A stretch of 49,831 nt of DNA from Patescibacteria group bacterium. Lineage in GTDB: Bacteria; Patescibacteria; Microgenomatia; Daviesbacterales; UBA10151. Within the stretch, counting starts at the first letter, position 1. Each line of letters starts with the position of its first letter. The notes under the pieces are model-generated. The model ran no database searches. It saw only the letters and a program-made list of their open reading frames with translations, and was not told the DNA's origin. Below are positions 41,084 to 48,927 of the stretch, piece by piece. Location: assembly GCA_023487645.1 (NCBI GenBank), contig JAMDBX010000023.1, forward strand, positions 1-49,831. Direction: 5' to 3'. The position numbers and the translations under genes are program-made.

Positions 41084-42202
41084 CTAAAACGGAAATCTTT
41101 TACCTAAAAGCTTGCGTCCGAAAAGAAAAACAAATAATGCCACAGGTCCTAAAACAAACCAACCCAGTTTACCCATAAAACCTCCCACTATTACAGCCTC
41201 TTTCGGTTTTGGTGATGTTTCAGCACCTAAAATACCTGATTGGGAACTCTCCGGCTCTGACGAAGGCACTGCTTCTTCGTTTGTCACTCCTAAAACACCC
41301 GGCAAAAAGCCTGCCGGAGTACCGGTTACTGCCTGGCCTCCTGGGGTGGCTGATAATTCGTTGGAAAGCTCTCCCGGGGTGCAACCGTTACCGGCCCTGA
41401 CTTTAAAATAATAAGTTGTTCCGCCGGATAAATCATTAACCGTATAAGAAGTGGTATCTGCACCCCCCACATTAGGATTGCCATAAAGCATCTTCCCGGA
41501 TTCCAGCCCATAAGCCACCAGGTAATAGCTGACACTACCATCAGCTTTAGACCAGTTTAAAGTAACCTGGTTCGGACCGGTAACTACAGCTGAAAGTAGA
41601 TTAGGAGTTGCCGGCTTGGCATCATTACAAGAAGGAGCACTGACTCCTGCCCCCAATACATCTCTACTCCCGTTGCCGTTGGAAGTTGAGGCCGGAGACG
41701 GAGTGGGGCTGGAAGGTGGTTCAGTCCAAAAACCTACGGAAAGATCCATAGTTGCCTGCAAATTCTGGTAATCGTTACCCGCCCCGTAGTCCATACCGAC
41801 TGTAAAGTTATAATCCAAATCCTTACCCGGCTCAAAAACACCCATCCTGATTACGTCCTGGGCATAAAAATCAGCCAAACTGCCGGCCCAGATTACCGGC
41901 CCTTCCGGCGCCGACAAACTGACATTCATCACTTGCTCTAAAGCACCAGCCTCACCCACCCTTGTTCCCTTAATAGCCATTTCACTAGTATCTGCTCCCG
42001 AATTTTTCAAATTAATCGTCTTGGTAATAATCCTTCCAGGATGCCAGACTCCATCAAGAGCAGTACTGAAAATAGGTTCCAGCCCGGTTTTGGTGCAGTC
42101 AGAAGAATTGCAATCGATATTCAAGTCTGCTGCCCTTGCCAAAGCCGGAAAAAAGGAAAAACCTATCAAAACCAATATTAAAACTTTAAGTATTTTTTTC
42201 AT
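41084..42202 (-). CDS. Surface protein with FN3 domain and C-terminal anchor, cluster B
   Basis: 372 residues. A signal peptide ends ARAADLNIDC. The N-terminal domain (about 25-165) is paralogous to the 26373-27032 product. After a Ser/Pro linker and DVLGAGV, an FN3 domain (about 195-285) has PNQVTLNWSKADGSVSYYLVAY and TTYYFKVRAGNGC. LPGVLGVTN and SGILGAETS follow, then a transmembrane helix (GWFVLGPVALFVFLFG) and a basic end. It is anchored outside the cell. Its ATG overlaps the stop of the signal peptidase fusion, so the two are translationally coupled. Confidence 0.75.
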   Translation of the reverse strand: MKKILKVLILVLIGFSFFPALARAADLNIDCNSSDCTKTGLEPIFSTALDGVWHPGRIITKTINLKNSGADTSEMAIKGTRVGEAGALEQVMNVSLSAPEGPVIWAGSLADFYAQDVIRMGVFEPGKDLDYNFTVGMDYGAGNDYQNLQATMDLSVGFWTEPPSSPTPSPASTSNGNGSRDVLGAGVSAPSCNDAKPATPNLLSAVVTGPNQVTLNWSKADGSVSYYLVAYGLESGKMLYGNPNVGGADTTSYTVNDLSGGTTYYFKVRAGNGCTPGELSNELSATPGGQAVTGTPAGFLPGVLGVTNEEAVPSSEPESSQSGILGAETSPKPKEAVIVGGFMGKLGWFVLGPVALFVFLFGRKLLGKRFPF

Positions 42203-44226
42203 TTTCGTTTGGGGGCAGGAGTTGCAGACGGCGATGGCTCCGGAGTTGAAACAGATCCAGTTACAGGTGACGGTGAAGGGGTGGGAGAGGGCTCCGGACT
42301 CGAGGCAGGTTCTGCTGACGGCGTTGGTGACGGACTCGCTGAAGGAACCGGTGTCATGCTTGGTTCAGGAGCAGACGAAGGAGCCGGAGATAAAGATGCT
42401 TCAGGTTCCGGCTCGGATGAGGAACCTAAATTTGCTGACGGTGACGATTCAGGAACCGGATTGATTGTTGTCGATGGTGTCGGAGTTGGTGTTGGGGCGG
42501 GCGTGGGAGTAGGAGTTGGTGTTGGTGTCGTACTTGGATCATTGTCAGAATGATTTAAAGCCCTGGGAGTTCCATAATTATCCCCACTCACAGTCCAGTA
42601 ATCCGTGCTTTGGCAAGCTGAATCAGTGCAGGCATGCCAACTACTGACCAACCTCCCATCTCCGGGAATATTATTTCTTTCCATGGACTGATGCAAACCG
42701 GTTGAACCAGCATCATTTCCCACCGGCCAATTACCAGAAACTGGATCCGGGGTTGAATCTATCACATTTTTATCTTTGTCTTTAAGAATCAAAGCCCCAT
42801 TTTCCCTATAATCATTTTCAAAATTTATGCTTGTTGTCTGGTAATCTATATGTAAACTCCCATTTAAAGCTGAATGAGTCTCATCATCTTCGTAGTTGGA
42901 AATTAGGAAATATCCATTTGCCGGAATAACTTTATGTGCAGGAATTTCTAAATGGCCACCCTCTCCGGAAACTGCATTTTCAATTTGCCAGCTAGAAAGA
43001 TCAATTTCATGATCAGTCATATTACGAAGCTCCAGCCATTCATCAGCCACAGATTTAGTCGACCCCATCCACATCACTTCATTGATAACCACGCTAGGAG
43101 AAGGGGATGGTGTGGGGGAAGGTGTTGGAGTTGGGGTAGCACTTGGTGTAGCTGTGGGGGTAAGTGAAGGTGCAGGAGTATTGTCCACAGTTACCTTCCA
43201 TGCATCTGACCAGGCCGAACAATTATCGATGGAGTCGCAAGCCTTAACATGCCAATAATAAATTCCATTAGGAGTTCCTGGAGCGGGAATTTGGGAAACA
43301 GCAAGATGCGCGGAAGTATAAGCAACAGATTTAAAATCTGGATCGTAAGCGCTTTGGTAAATATAATAAACCGGATTGTGCATATCTTTATAATCAGAAA
43401 CATCAGTCCAATCCATCACCATCCCATTAGTGTTTCTGCTGGAATTATTCTCTGGCAAAAGTAAGGCTGGGACCGGCGGAGGCACAAAATCCTTAACGGA
43501 AATGGAAACTCCGCTGACCATTACCTTAGACACAAAAAGAGCTGATACTGATTTCATACTGCTGTAACCAGTAAGTATAGAAAGTAAGGTTACCGCCATC
43601 AAAATACTTAAAAGGTCAGTTTTAACAGGCTTTGCTTTCTTTAAAGCTCTCTCAGTTCTTTTCTGGACTTCTTCTTCAATACCCTCCTTTATTTTTTTAA
43701 TTTGCAGGAAGAGCAGGAGCAGGGCAGGAATGCCGACTATTATAGCAAAACCTTTTGGAGTTTTCATTAGCATGGCCGGATACCCTAAATAAGGAACGGC
43801 TGCAATATATTTCCCCTGCATTAAAGTGGAAGGGACGTTCCACATATCCGGGCCATTATTATAGTCACCCTTGGTTTGAAAACTTAAATTTCCATTCTGG
43901 TTTTCTGCTTTAAAAATCCGGTGCAGGATAATTTTTGTCGAATCTGTTGGTTGGGTAAAAGTAACAATATCTCCTTCTTTAACCTGATCTGCTTTTATCG
44001 GCTGAATAAAAGCGATTGAGCCGGTTTTGATTGTTGGCTCCATTGAACCGGAAGACACAATATAAGTAGAAACATATTTTTTAGTCGGCAGAAGCGGTGA
44101 TAACACTACGGTAAAGATTAAAACCAAAACAGCAAAAACTCCCCACTCTAAAATCTTCCCGGCAATTTTTGCAGGTTTTTCAACTTTCTTCCATACTAAA
44201 TTAATCTTTTTTAAAGTTTTCTTCAT
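42199..44226 (-). CDS. SipW-type signal peptidase fused to a substrate-like segment and lamin-tail domain
   Basis: 675 residues. The first 180 are a SipW signal peptidase: helix about 28-46, VSSGSMEPTIKTGS with Ser61, ILHRIF with His102, KGDYNNGPD with Asp121/127, then a second helix. After a charged cytoplasmic stretch a third helix (about 204-222) is followed by SALFVSKVMVSGVSIS (228-243), which resembles the SipW-substrate cleavage region. Outside come an FN3-like part (MVMDWTDVSD, NGIYYWHVKACD), a lamin-tail domain (INEVMWMGSTKSVADEWLELRN through GNYGTPRALN-like) and a long Pro/Ser/Thr tail. Usual SipW enzymes stop near 190. Confidence 0.85.
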   Translation of the reverse strand: MKKTLKKINLVWKKVEKPAKIAGKILEWGVFAVLVLIFTVVLSPLLPTKKYVSTYIVSSGSMEPTIKTGSIAFIQPIKADQVKEGDIVTFTQPTDSTKIILHRIFKAENQNGNLSFQTKGDYNNGPDMWNVPSTLMQGKYIAAVPYLGYPAMLMKTPKGFAIIVGIPALLLLFLQIKKIKEGIEEEVQKRTERALKKAKPVKTDLLSILMAVTLLSILTGYSSMKSVSALFVSKVMVSGVSISVKDFVPPPVPALLLPENNSSRNTNGMVMDWTDVSDYKDMHNPVYYIYQSAYDPDFKSVAYTSAHLAVSQIPAPGTPNGIYYWHVKACDSIDNCSAWSDAWKVTVDNTPAPSLTPTATPSATPTPTPSPTPSPSPSVVINEVMWMGSTKSVADEWLELRNMTDHEIDLSSWQIENAVSGEGGHLEIPAHKVIPANGYFLISNYEDDETHSALNGSLHIDYQTTSINFENDYRENGALILKDKDKNVIDSTPDPVSGNWPVGNDAGSTGLHQSMERNNIPGDGRLVSSWHACTDSACQSTDYWTVSGDNYGTPRALNHSDNDPSTTPTPTPTPTPAPTPTPTPSTTINPVPESSPSANLGSSSEPEPEASLSPAPSSAPEPSMTPVPSASPSPTPSAEPASSPEPSPTPSPSPVTGSVSTPEPSPSATPAPKRK

Positions 44227-44292
44227 AAAAAGTTAAATCCTTATCTGACAGCACAAGTTGCCTTATGCCATCAGTAAGCACTCAAACCTTTA

Positions 44293-44892
44293 TTAATGCT
44301 GAGTACCGATTAACACCCAATCAGTCGTAAGCGACTGGTTTGCAATAGAGTTACCTGCATCTGAGGGAATCTTTCCCCAAATCACAAAATCACCCTGTGC
44401 ACCCTTCAACAAATTAGTACTAATAGCTATCGGACTTGCATTCCATGCGGCTAAAGTCTGCCATCCTGTACTAGCATCTACTCCACCAAGACCGGGGTTG
44501 TTGGCGGCAACAGCAGCCAATGCAGCAGCTTGACTATCATACTGAACCACTGCTACCTGGACTATCGGGCTGAGCAATCCCCAGTTACCGGACGGTGCAC
44601 TGGTCAATCTAGCGGTAACATCCAATCCGATGTTTGAAGCGCTATTATTTTGCAAAGCAAAATATTGACCTTGCTGCCAACCCGGGTAAGTGTTACCGGT
44701 AAATAGTGCTGATGACAGACTCTCTTGCCATCCATCTCCATCCCAAATTTGTAAATCAGCATTACCGGTAGACAAAGTTACACCACTTACTTGTACTTGA
44801 TCTGAAAATACAGCATAAGCTGTGCCGGAAACTACTGCCACTACCATTACCAAACCTAATAAACCTGAAATTATTTTTCCCATTTTTTTCAC
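44293..44892 (-). CDS. TasA-like secreted protein, cluster B
   Basis: 199 residues. A signal peptide ends GTAYAVFSDQVQVSGVTLSTGNADLQIW, a near-textbook SipW-substrate motif. The mature domain has LQNNSASNIGLDVTARLTS, LSPIVQVAVVQYD and GDFVIWGKIPSDAGN, matching the TasA/camelysin pattern. AGGGGGTGA lies before the ATG. It is driven by a consensus-like promoter (45038-45066) through a leader that contains an intrinsic terminator. It is probably an abundant surface or matrix fibre subunit. Confidence 0.8.
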   Translation of the reverse strand: MKKMGKIISGLLGLVMVVAVVSGTAYAVFSDQVQVSGVTLSTGNADLQIWDGDGWQESLSSALFTGNTYPGWQQGQYFALQNNSASNIGLDVTARLTSAPSGNWGLLSPIVQVAVVQYDSQAAALAAVAANNPGLGGVDASTGWQTLAAWNASPIAISTNLLKGAQGDFVIWGKIPSDAGNSIANQSLTTDWVLIGTQH

Positions 44893-44923
44893 CCCCTTTC
44901 CCTAGAATTTAAATGTTTTTTCC

Positions 44924-44951
44924 AATAAAAAACCAGCTCTAAACAGCTGGT
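44924..44951 (-). terminator. Intrinsic terminator in the leader of the cluster B TasA-like gene
   Basis: ACCAGCT-gtttag-AGCTGGT followed by six T on the minus strand. It lies downstream of the TTGACA/TATAAA promoter and 32 bases before the ATG at 44892, so it can act as an attenuator. It could also end the distant 45126-45920 transcript. Confidence 0.7.
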
Positions 44952-45037
44952 CTGAATAATTTTGATTATTAATATTTAAAGATTGAGAATTCATTGATAT
45001 CGGGGCAGGAAAAATTCAAAAAAACCTTACAATTTCT

Positions 45038-45066
45038 TTTATAAGCCCTTTTTTAGATCTTGTCAA
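45038..45066 (-). promoter_or_regulatory. Promoter of the cluster B TasA-like gene
   Basis: TTGACA, 17-base spacer, TATAAA: the best sigma-70 match in the window. Predicted start near 45031, giving a leader of about 140 bases. Confidence 0.65.
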
Positions 45067-45125
45067 CCCTTTGTTTTTAACAATTCATGTAACAAAAAAT
45101 TGATTAATACTACAAGATATCTAAA

Positions 45126-45920
45126 CTAAGAAGATGAGGAAACTAACTCTCTGGATACGGTGAGGGATATCCACGTTTCTGCGGGAACCGGCGCCTGGTA
45201 AACAGTATAAAGATTTACGGGATCTTTTAAACCTTCTGCATGTTCTACAAAAAACTCTTCCACAGAACCGGCTAAATAAACCCCCATCGCAAAATCCCAA
45301 AGCCCCCTGCATATTATTAAATTTTCGCGGTTAGCAAGGTCATAGCCCGGATTATTAGGTTCGTGTTTATTCCAGGGTCTCCTAATCAAAACAATTCCTT
45401 CCAGGTATTTTGCAAGACGCAGCGCTATCTTTGAATCATCTTCCACCATATAGCTGATACCGAACTCTTGTGTATTCTCCAGCTTAACCTCCCATTTTCT
45501 GTCATCCCTGGTTTTCCTTAAAAGAATTCCCGAGATATATTCAGAGCTATGATTCTCTCTTAAAAGTCCTCTTATGGAAGATTCTTGGTCTTTTTCGGGA
45601 TCCGGGTCCGTCCACCTTAAAGAATTGATATAGATTTCGGAGAAATCTCTCTTCAATAACGGCAGAGCTTGCAAAACTCCCCGGTAAAAAGACAGGTCCG
45701 GTATGCGTTTAGGATCCGTCATGAAAACTCTCCTGACCTCCGAGTAATCACGCTGTTTCTGGTCTGAGGCATCAGGATTTTTATTTAAATACTGGGCTTT
45801 AGTAAACTTATTGGGATAAGTTGACCGCAACCAAAGCACAAAAGGACCGATGACATTCACCATCGTCCCATCAAAATCAATCCCTAACTTTGGTAATTCT
45901 CTTAGTTCGCCTTCCGGCAT
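45126..45920 (-). CDS. HAD-like hydrolase, hypothetical
   Basis: 264 residues. KLGIDFDGTMVN near the N-terminus is HAD motif I, and SYMVEDDSKIALRLA about residue 155 is motif IV. INSLRW may be motif II. The rest is not recognised. The substrate is unknown; it resembles the HAD part of the 3713-6082 fusion only in these motifs. A terminator-like hairpin sits directly before the ATG. Confidence 0.65.
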   Translation of the reverse strand: MPEGELRELPKLGIDFDGTMVNVIGPFVLWLRSTYPNKFTKAQYLNKNPDASDQKQRDYSEVRRVFMTDPKRIPDLSFYRGVLQALPLLKRDFSEIYINSLRWTDPDPEKDQESSIRGLLRENHSSEYISGILLRKTRDDRKWEVKLENTQEFGISYMVEDDSKIALRLAKYLEGIVLIRRPWNKHEPNNPGYDLANRENLIICRGLWDFAMGVYLAGSVEEFFVEHAEGLKDPVNLYTVYQAPVPAETWISLTVSRELVSSSS

Positions 45921-45921
45921 A

Positions 45922-45949
45922 ATAAAAACCTAACCACTTGGGCTAGGTT
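45922..45949 (-). terminator. Terminator-like hairpin abutting the start of the HAD-like gene
   Basis: On the minus strand AACCTA.CC / GG.TAGGTT forms a hairpin followed by TTTTATT, and the ATG comes within a few bases. The T run would include the ribosome-binding region, so it could regulate transcription or translation. Confidence 0.5.
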
Positions 45950-45990
45950 CCTTATGAAACAACAATAAAGAGAGATACTACAAAATCCTA

Positions 45991-46018
45991 TAAGAATTCA
46001 GTAAGAAATATGTAAGAA
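45991..46018 (+). promoter_or_regulatory. Three TAAGAA repeats with 11-bp period
   Basis: TAAGAA at 45991, 46002 and 46013, exactly 11 bp apart, in the region between the divergent HAD-like and histidine kinase genes. Direct hexamers at one-turn spacing are typical of OmpR/PhoB-family regulator sites. Confidence 0.5.
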
Positions 46019-46082
46019 GATTAGGTTTTTGTATTGCAATAACCTCAAGACCTGTTATTATTATTCCTTCAGCGAGCACTCC

Positions 46083-47243
46083 ATGGAAAATATTCTTGAG
46101 GAAATCTATAAATCAGGATTAAAGCTTCTGGAACCGCTAACCCCGGAGGAAACTTATGCAATAGTAGGCAAAGAGGCCAAAAAATTAGTGCAGGCTGATG
46201 ATGCTTCTATATTCTTAAAGCAAGGAAAAAAGCTTAAAAGAGTATATGCTACATCTGCTGTCTTATATTCTTTTAAACAACGTAAAAAAGGTTTTGTATA
46301 TCAAGCTTATACAAGCCATAAACCTTTAATCACTAAAATAGAAAAGATGGTTAAAATTCATCCCCAGCTAGAAGCTGCAGGGATGAAATCTACCATGATT
46401 ATTCCTTTGTCATACCACAAGAAGTCTATTGGAGTCTTAACTGTATTATCATGTAAAGAGAAGCATTTTAATAATGATAAGCTAAAAATCTTAAGCCTGT
46501 TTGCCTCCATGGCCTCTATGGCAATCAGAAAGACGCAGCTTTATGATGAGACAAGGAAAGCTTTGAAAAACAGAGATTTGTTTATTTCTTTGGCAGCACA
46601 CGAGCTACGTACCCCTGTAGCCACTATTTTTGGCTACACTCAGCTTCTAAATACCAAAAGCAGTGGAAGAAATAACACAGAAGCAAAATGGATTAAATTT
46701 CTGCATGCGGAAAGTTATCATCTGACTCTTTTAATTAAAGAACTTTTGGAAATCGAGCGTATTAAGTCAGGAGAACTGCAGTACGTTTTTAGGGAATGTT
46801 CTTTGAAAGAAATTATCTACATGGCAATTCAAAAAATTAAATTAAACTACCCGGACAGAAAAATTATATTTGAAGATCTCCTTAACAATCCAAATGATAA
46901 AATTATTGGGGATTTTGACAAACTATTACAAGTTCTTAACAATCTTTTGGAGAATGCGGCTAAATTTTCCTCACCGGATACCCAGATCACCATCCGCCTG
47001 GACTCCAAACCTCATAATTATGTTTTGCGGGTTATTGATCAGGGTAAAGGAATTAGCAAAAAAGATTTACCAAAGGTCTTTGAAGGCTACTACAAAAAGG
47101 AGGACGACACCTCTAAAGGAATGGGGCTGGGATTATTCTTGTGTAAAAGTATTATTGAAAAACACCGAGGCTCAATTAAAATTAAATCACATCCTGGCAA
47201 AGGAACTTTGGTAGAAGTACAATTAGCAAAAGCAAAAATATGA
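46083..47243 (+). CDS. GAF-domain sensor histidine kinase
   Basis: 386 residues from the ATG at 46083; an upstream TTG frame is weaker. GAF-like sensor about 10-155 (DASIFLKQG, STMIIPLSYHKKSIGVLTVLS). H box SLAAHELRTPVATIFGYTQLL with the phospho-accepting His; N box LLQVLNNLLENAAKFS; G1 VIDQGKGISKKDLPKVFEGYY; G2 GMGLGLFLCKSIIEKHRGSI. No transmembrane helix, so it is cytoplasmic. No response regulator is adjacent in the window. Its stop overlaps the ATG of the next gene (ATGA), coupling the two. Confidence 0.9.
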   Translation: MENILEEIYKSGLKLLEPLTPEETYAIVGKEAKKLVQADDASIFLKQGKKLKRVYATSAVLYSFKQRKKGFVYQAYTSHKPLITKIEKMVKIHPQLEAAGMKSTMIIPLSYHKKSIGVLTVLSCKEKHFNNDKLKILSLFASMASMAIRKTQLYDETRKALKNRDLFISLAAHELRTPVATIFGYTQLLNTKSSGRNNTEAKWIKFLHAESYHLTLLIKELLEIERIKSGELQYVFRECSLKEIIYMAIQKIKLNYPDRKIIFEDLLNNPNDKIIGDFDKLLQVLNNLLENAAKFSSPDTQITIRLDSKPHNYVLRVIDQGKGISKKDLPKVFEGYYKKEDDTSKGMGLGLFLCKSIIEKHRGSIKIKSHPGKGTLVEVQLAKAKI

Positions 47244-48511
47244 ACTATGGCTTCCGCCCGGAGCAAACACCGGCCATGTATGCTATATGGGATATGTCTC
47301 CGGGAGCAGAAATCCTGAACTACTTGAAACCTTTTACTAATAAGGAAGGAAGATCTGACCCGCAATTTACCGAACTCTTTCAGGATCTCTTTAACCGGGT
47401 CCAAACACCTCCCCGCGGAAAAATGAACTTTGTTGTTTCTATCGGCGCCCCAGCCTGGGGAAAAACCGATACCTTAAATCAGTTCATGAACAATTTTATC
47501 TACGCTCTTATGGAACCATCTATGGAAGAAGTCGATAATCAAGACTGGATTGTACCCTATCCCGGTTCAAGAAACTCTCGGCAAGTGCTCGTTTATTACC
47601 GGCTGCTTTTTATCAATATGATCCGGACAGCAGAAGGATCTAATCTGGTAGAATCCAAAGAACTGGGCAGGTGGTCTCCTGATGATTTTGACATCATCAC
47701 CAATGTTGGATTCCCGGCCGTTGAAATAGCCAAAAACGGAATGCAACCAGGCAGTCTGATGCCGACCATAGACAGAAACCATATTGGCATTACGGCACTT
47801 GATTTCCCCGCCATGACCGCTTCCGGCGTTTCAGATGTTACCTCAAGAACATCAAACGGTTATTCTTACTTAGGATCCAACCGGGGCTTCACTCTCATAA
47901 AACATCTTTGTTCCGAGAATCCAAAGAATGTCACTGTTTATGCGCTGCTGACCGATGCCAAATCAGAAGCCCGCAGGTTAAGTAAAAGATCGAAGTTACC
48001 TCCGGATGCCACACCGAAAGAAATCGGTCAATGGCTGGATCAAGATATGAATATAGAAGTAACCGAGGAAGCGCTTCAGAAAATGGCAGATTACCCTATA
48101 AGCTTTGGCACCCTTTATACAGCCACTGAAAGCGCCCGGCAAAATGCCTGGTTAATACTGGAACTTGACGATAGGGGAGAAATAAAGCTTGATCGCATAC
48201 AAAGGGAGATCGTGAAGGAAGAATTCCATCTTCTAGATTCCGGTCACCATAATTTACTTTCCCCGCAAGTTCAGGAAATCCGGGATGATGTTATATACAT
48301 CATCGGAGATAAATTTTTCCCGCATTTATTTGCCAGCCTGGGCATGCCGGAAAAAAGATGGTTCAGATTCTGGAATAAAGATATCGGGGAACGCATACAG
48401 ATCCCATTTTCCGATCCAAAAGACTTTAGCCTGATTGATAAAATCAATCACCTTGATTCAAAAATGATCCCTGCCCTGCTGCACTCCCGCAACCACCAAT
48501 ATATGTTCTGA
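47240..48511 (+). CDS. P-loop protein coupled to the histidine kinase
   Basis: 423 residues. FVVSIGAPAWGKTDTLNQFM about 65-84 is a Walker A (GxxxxGKT). Later parts (IGITALDFPAMTAS, VTVYALLTDAKSEARRL) suggest an NTPase or kinase core; a Walker B is not certain. IDRNHIG and LDSGHHNLLSPQVQEI are distinctive, but no family is recognised. The gene overlaps the histidine kinase by four bases, so both are made together. It may be an output or partner of the kinase. Confidence 0.6.
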   Translation: MNYGFRPEQTPAMYAIWDMSPGAEILNYLKPFTNKEGRSDPQFTELFQDLFNRVQTPPRGKMNFVVSIGAPAWGKTDTLNQFMNNFIYALMEPSMEEVDNQDWIVPYPGSRNSRQVLVYYRLLFINMIRTAEGSNLVESKELGRWSPDDFDIITNVGFPAVEIAKNGMQPGSLMPTIDRNHIGITALDFPAMTASGVSDVTSRTSNGYSYLGSNRGFTLIKHLCSENPKNVTVYALLTDAKSEARRLSKRSKLPPDATPKEIGQWLDQDMNIEVTEEALQKMADYPISFGTLYTATESARQNAWLILELDDRGEIKLDRIQREIVKEEFHLLDSGHHNLLSPQVQEIRDDVIYIIGDKFFPHLFASLGMPEKRWFRFWNKDIGERIQIPFSDPKDFSLIDKINHLDSKMIPALLHSRNHQYMF

Positions 48512-48703
48512 CATAATTATTACATTATTTTATTCTTCTTCTTATTTTCAAAGTTTAGAATACGTTCAAGCTCAGGTTTGAGGGTAGGAAAATACCTGAT
48601 AGGATTTCCTGCCAGAGATTACCAAGAATAACCAGGAGATCAAAATTTAAATATATATCTGCCTAAAATTTCTTGGACCTACCCTTCAACTGAGTAAGAG
48701 CAG

Positions 48704-48883
48704 ATGAGCAGGGTCAAACTTAGTCCTAAAATTAAACAAATCTTTGAGGATTCAATCTTCGGTGCCTTATTTACCCTTTGGACAGCTCCCATTGATGAGC
48801 CAAAACTGGATATTTCCAAAGTTTCCAAGAAAAACACCAACAATTTGCTTCTTAGCAACCTCATCATCGGGCACAGACCTTAA
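48704..48883 (+). CDS. Possible small protein upstream of lexA
   Basis: 59 residues: MSRVKLSPKIKQIFEDSIFG, then ALFTLWTAPIDEPKLDISKV and a basic end. Codon use looks coding-like and it is in the lexA direction. No clear Shine-Dalgarno or family. A 62-codon frame on the opposite strand overlaps it and seems less likely. Confidence 0.35.
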   Translation: MSRVKLSPKIKQIFEDSIFGALFTLWTAPIDEPKLDISKVSKKNTNNLLLSNLIIGHRP

Positions 48884-48892
48884 ACTGCAGTA

Positions 48893-48921
48893 TTGACACC
48901 TTCGGGTTTTCTTGGTAATTT
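48893..48921 (+). promoter_or_regulatory. lexA promoter
   Basis: TTGACA, 17-base spacer, TAATTT with a TGG extension. The ATG is six bases further, so lexA is probably leaderless. No obvious LexA-box palindrome is visible here. Confidence 0.6.
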
Positions 48922-48927
48922 GATTAT

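Larger units (their letters stand above)
48512..48927. other. Intergenic region before lexA
   Basis: 416 bases holding a possible 59-residue plus-strand frame (48704-48883) and the lexA promoter. The first 190 bases show no recognisable element. Confidence 0.5.

Noticed and set aside
42209..42553. Plus-strand Gly/Asp/Val-rich open frame
   Set aside because: It is the antisense of the Pro/Ser/Thr tail of the signal peptidase fusion.
48679..48867. Minus-strand 62-codon frame
   Set aside because: It overlaps a more coding-like plus-strand frame and has no family, Shine-Dalgarno or clear promoter.
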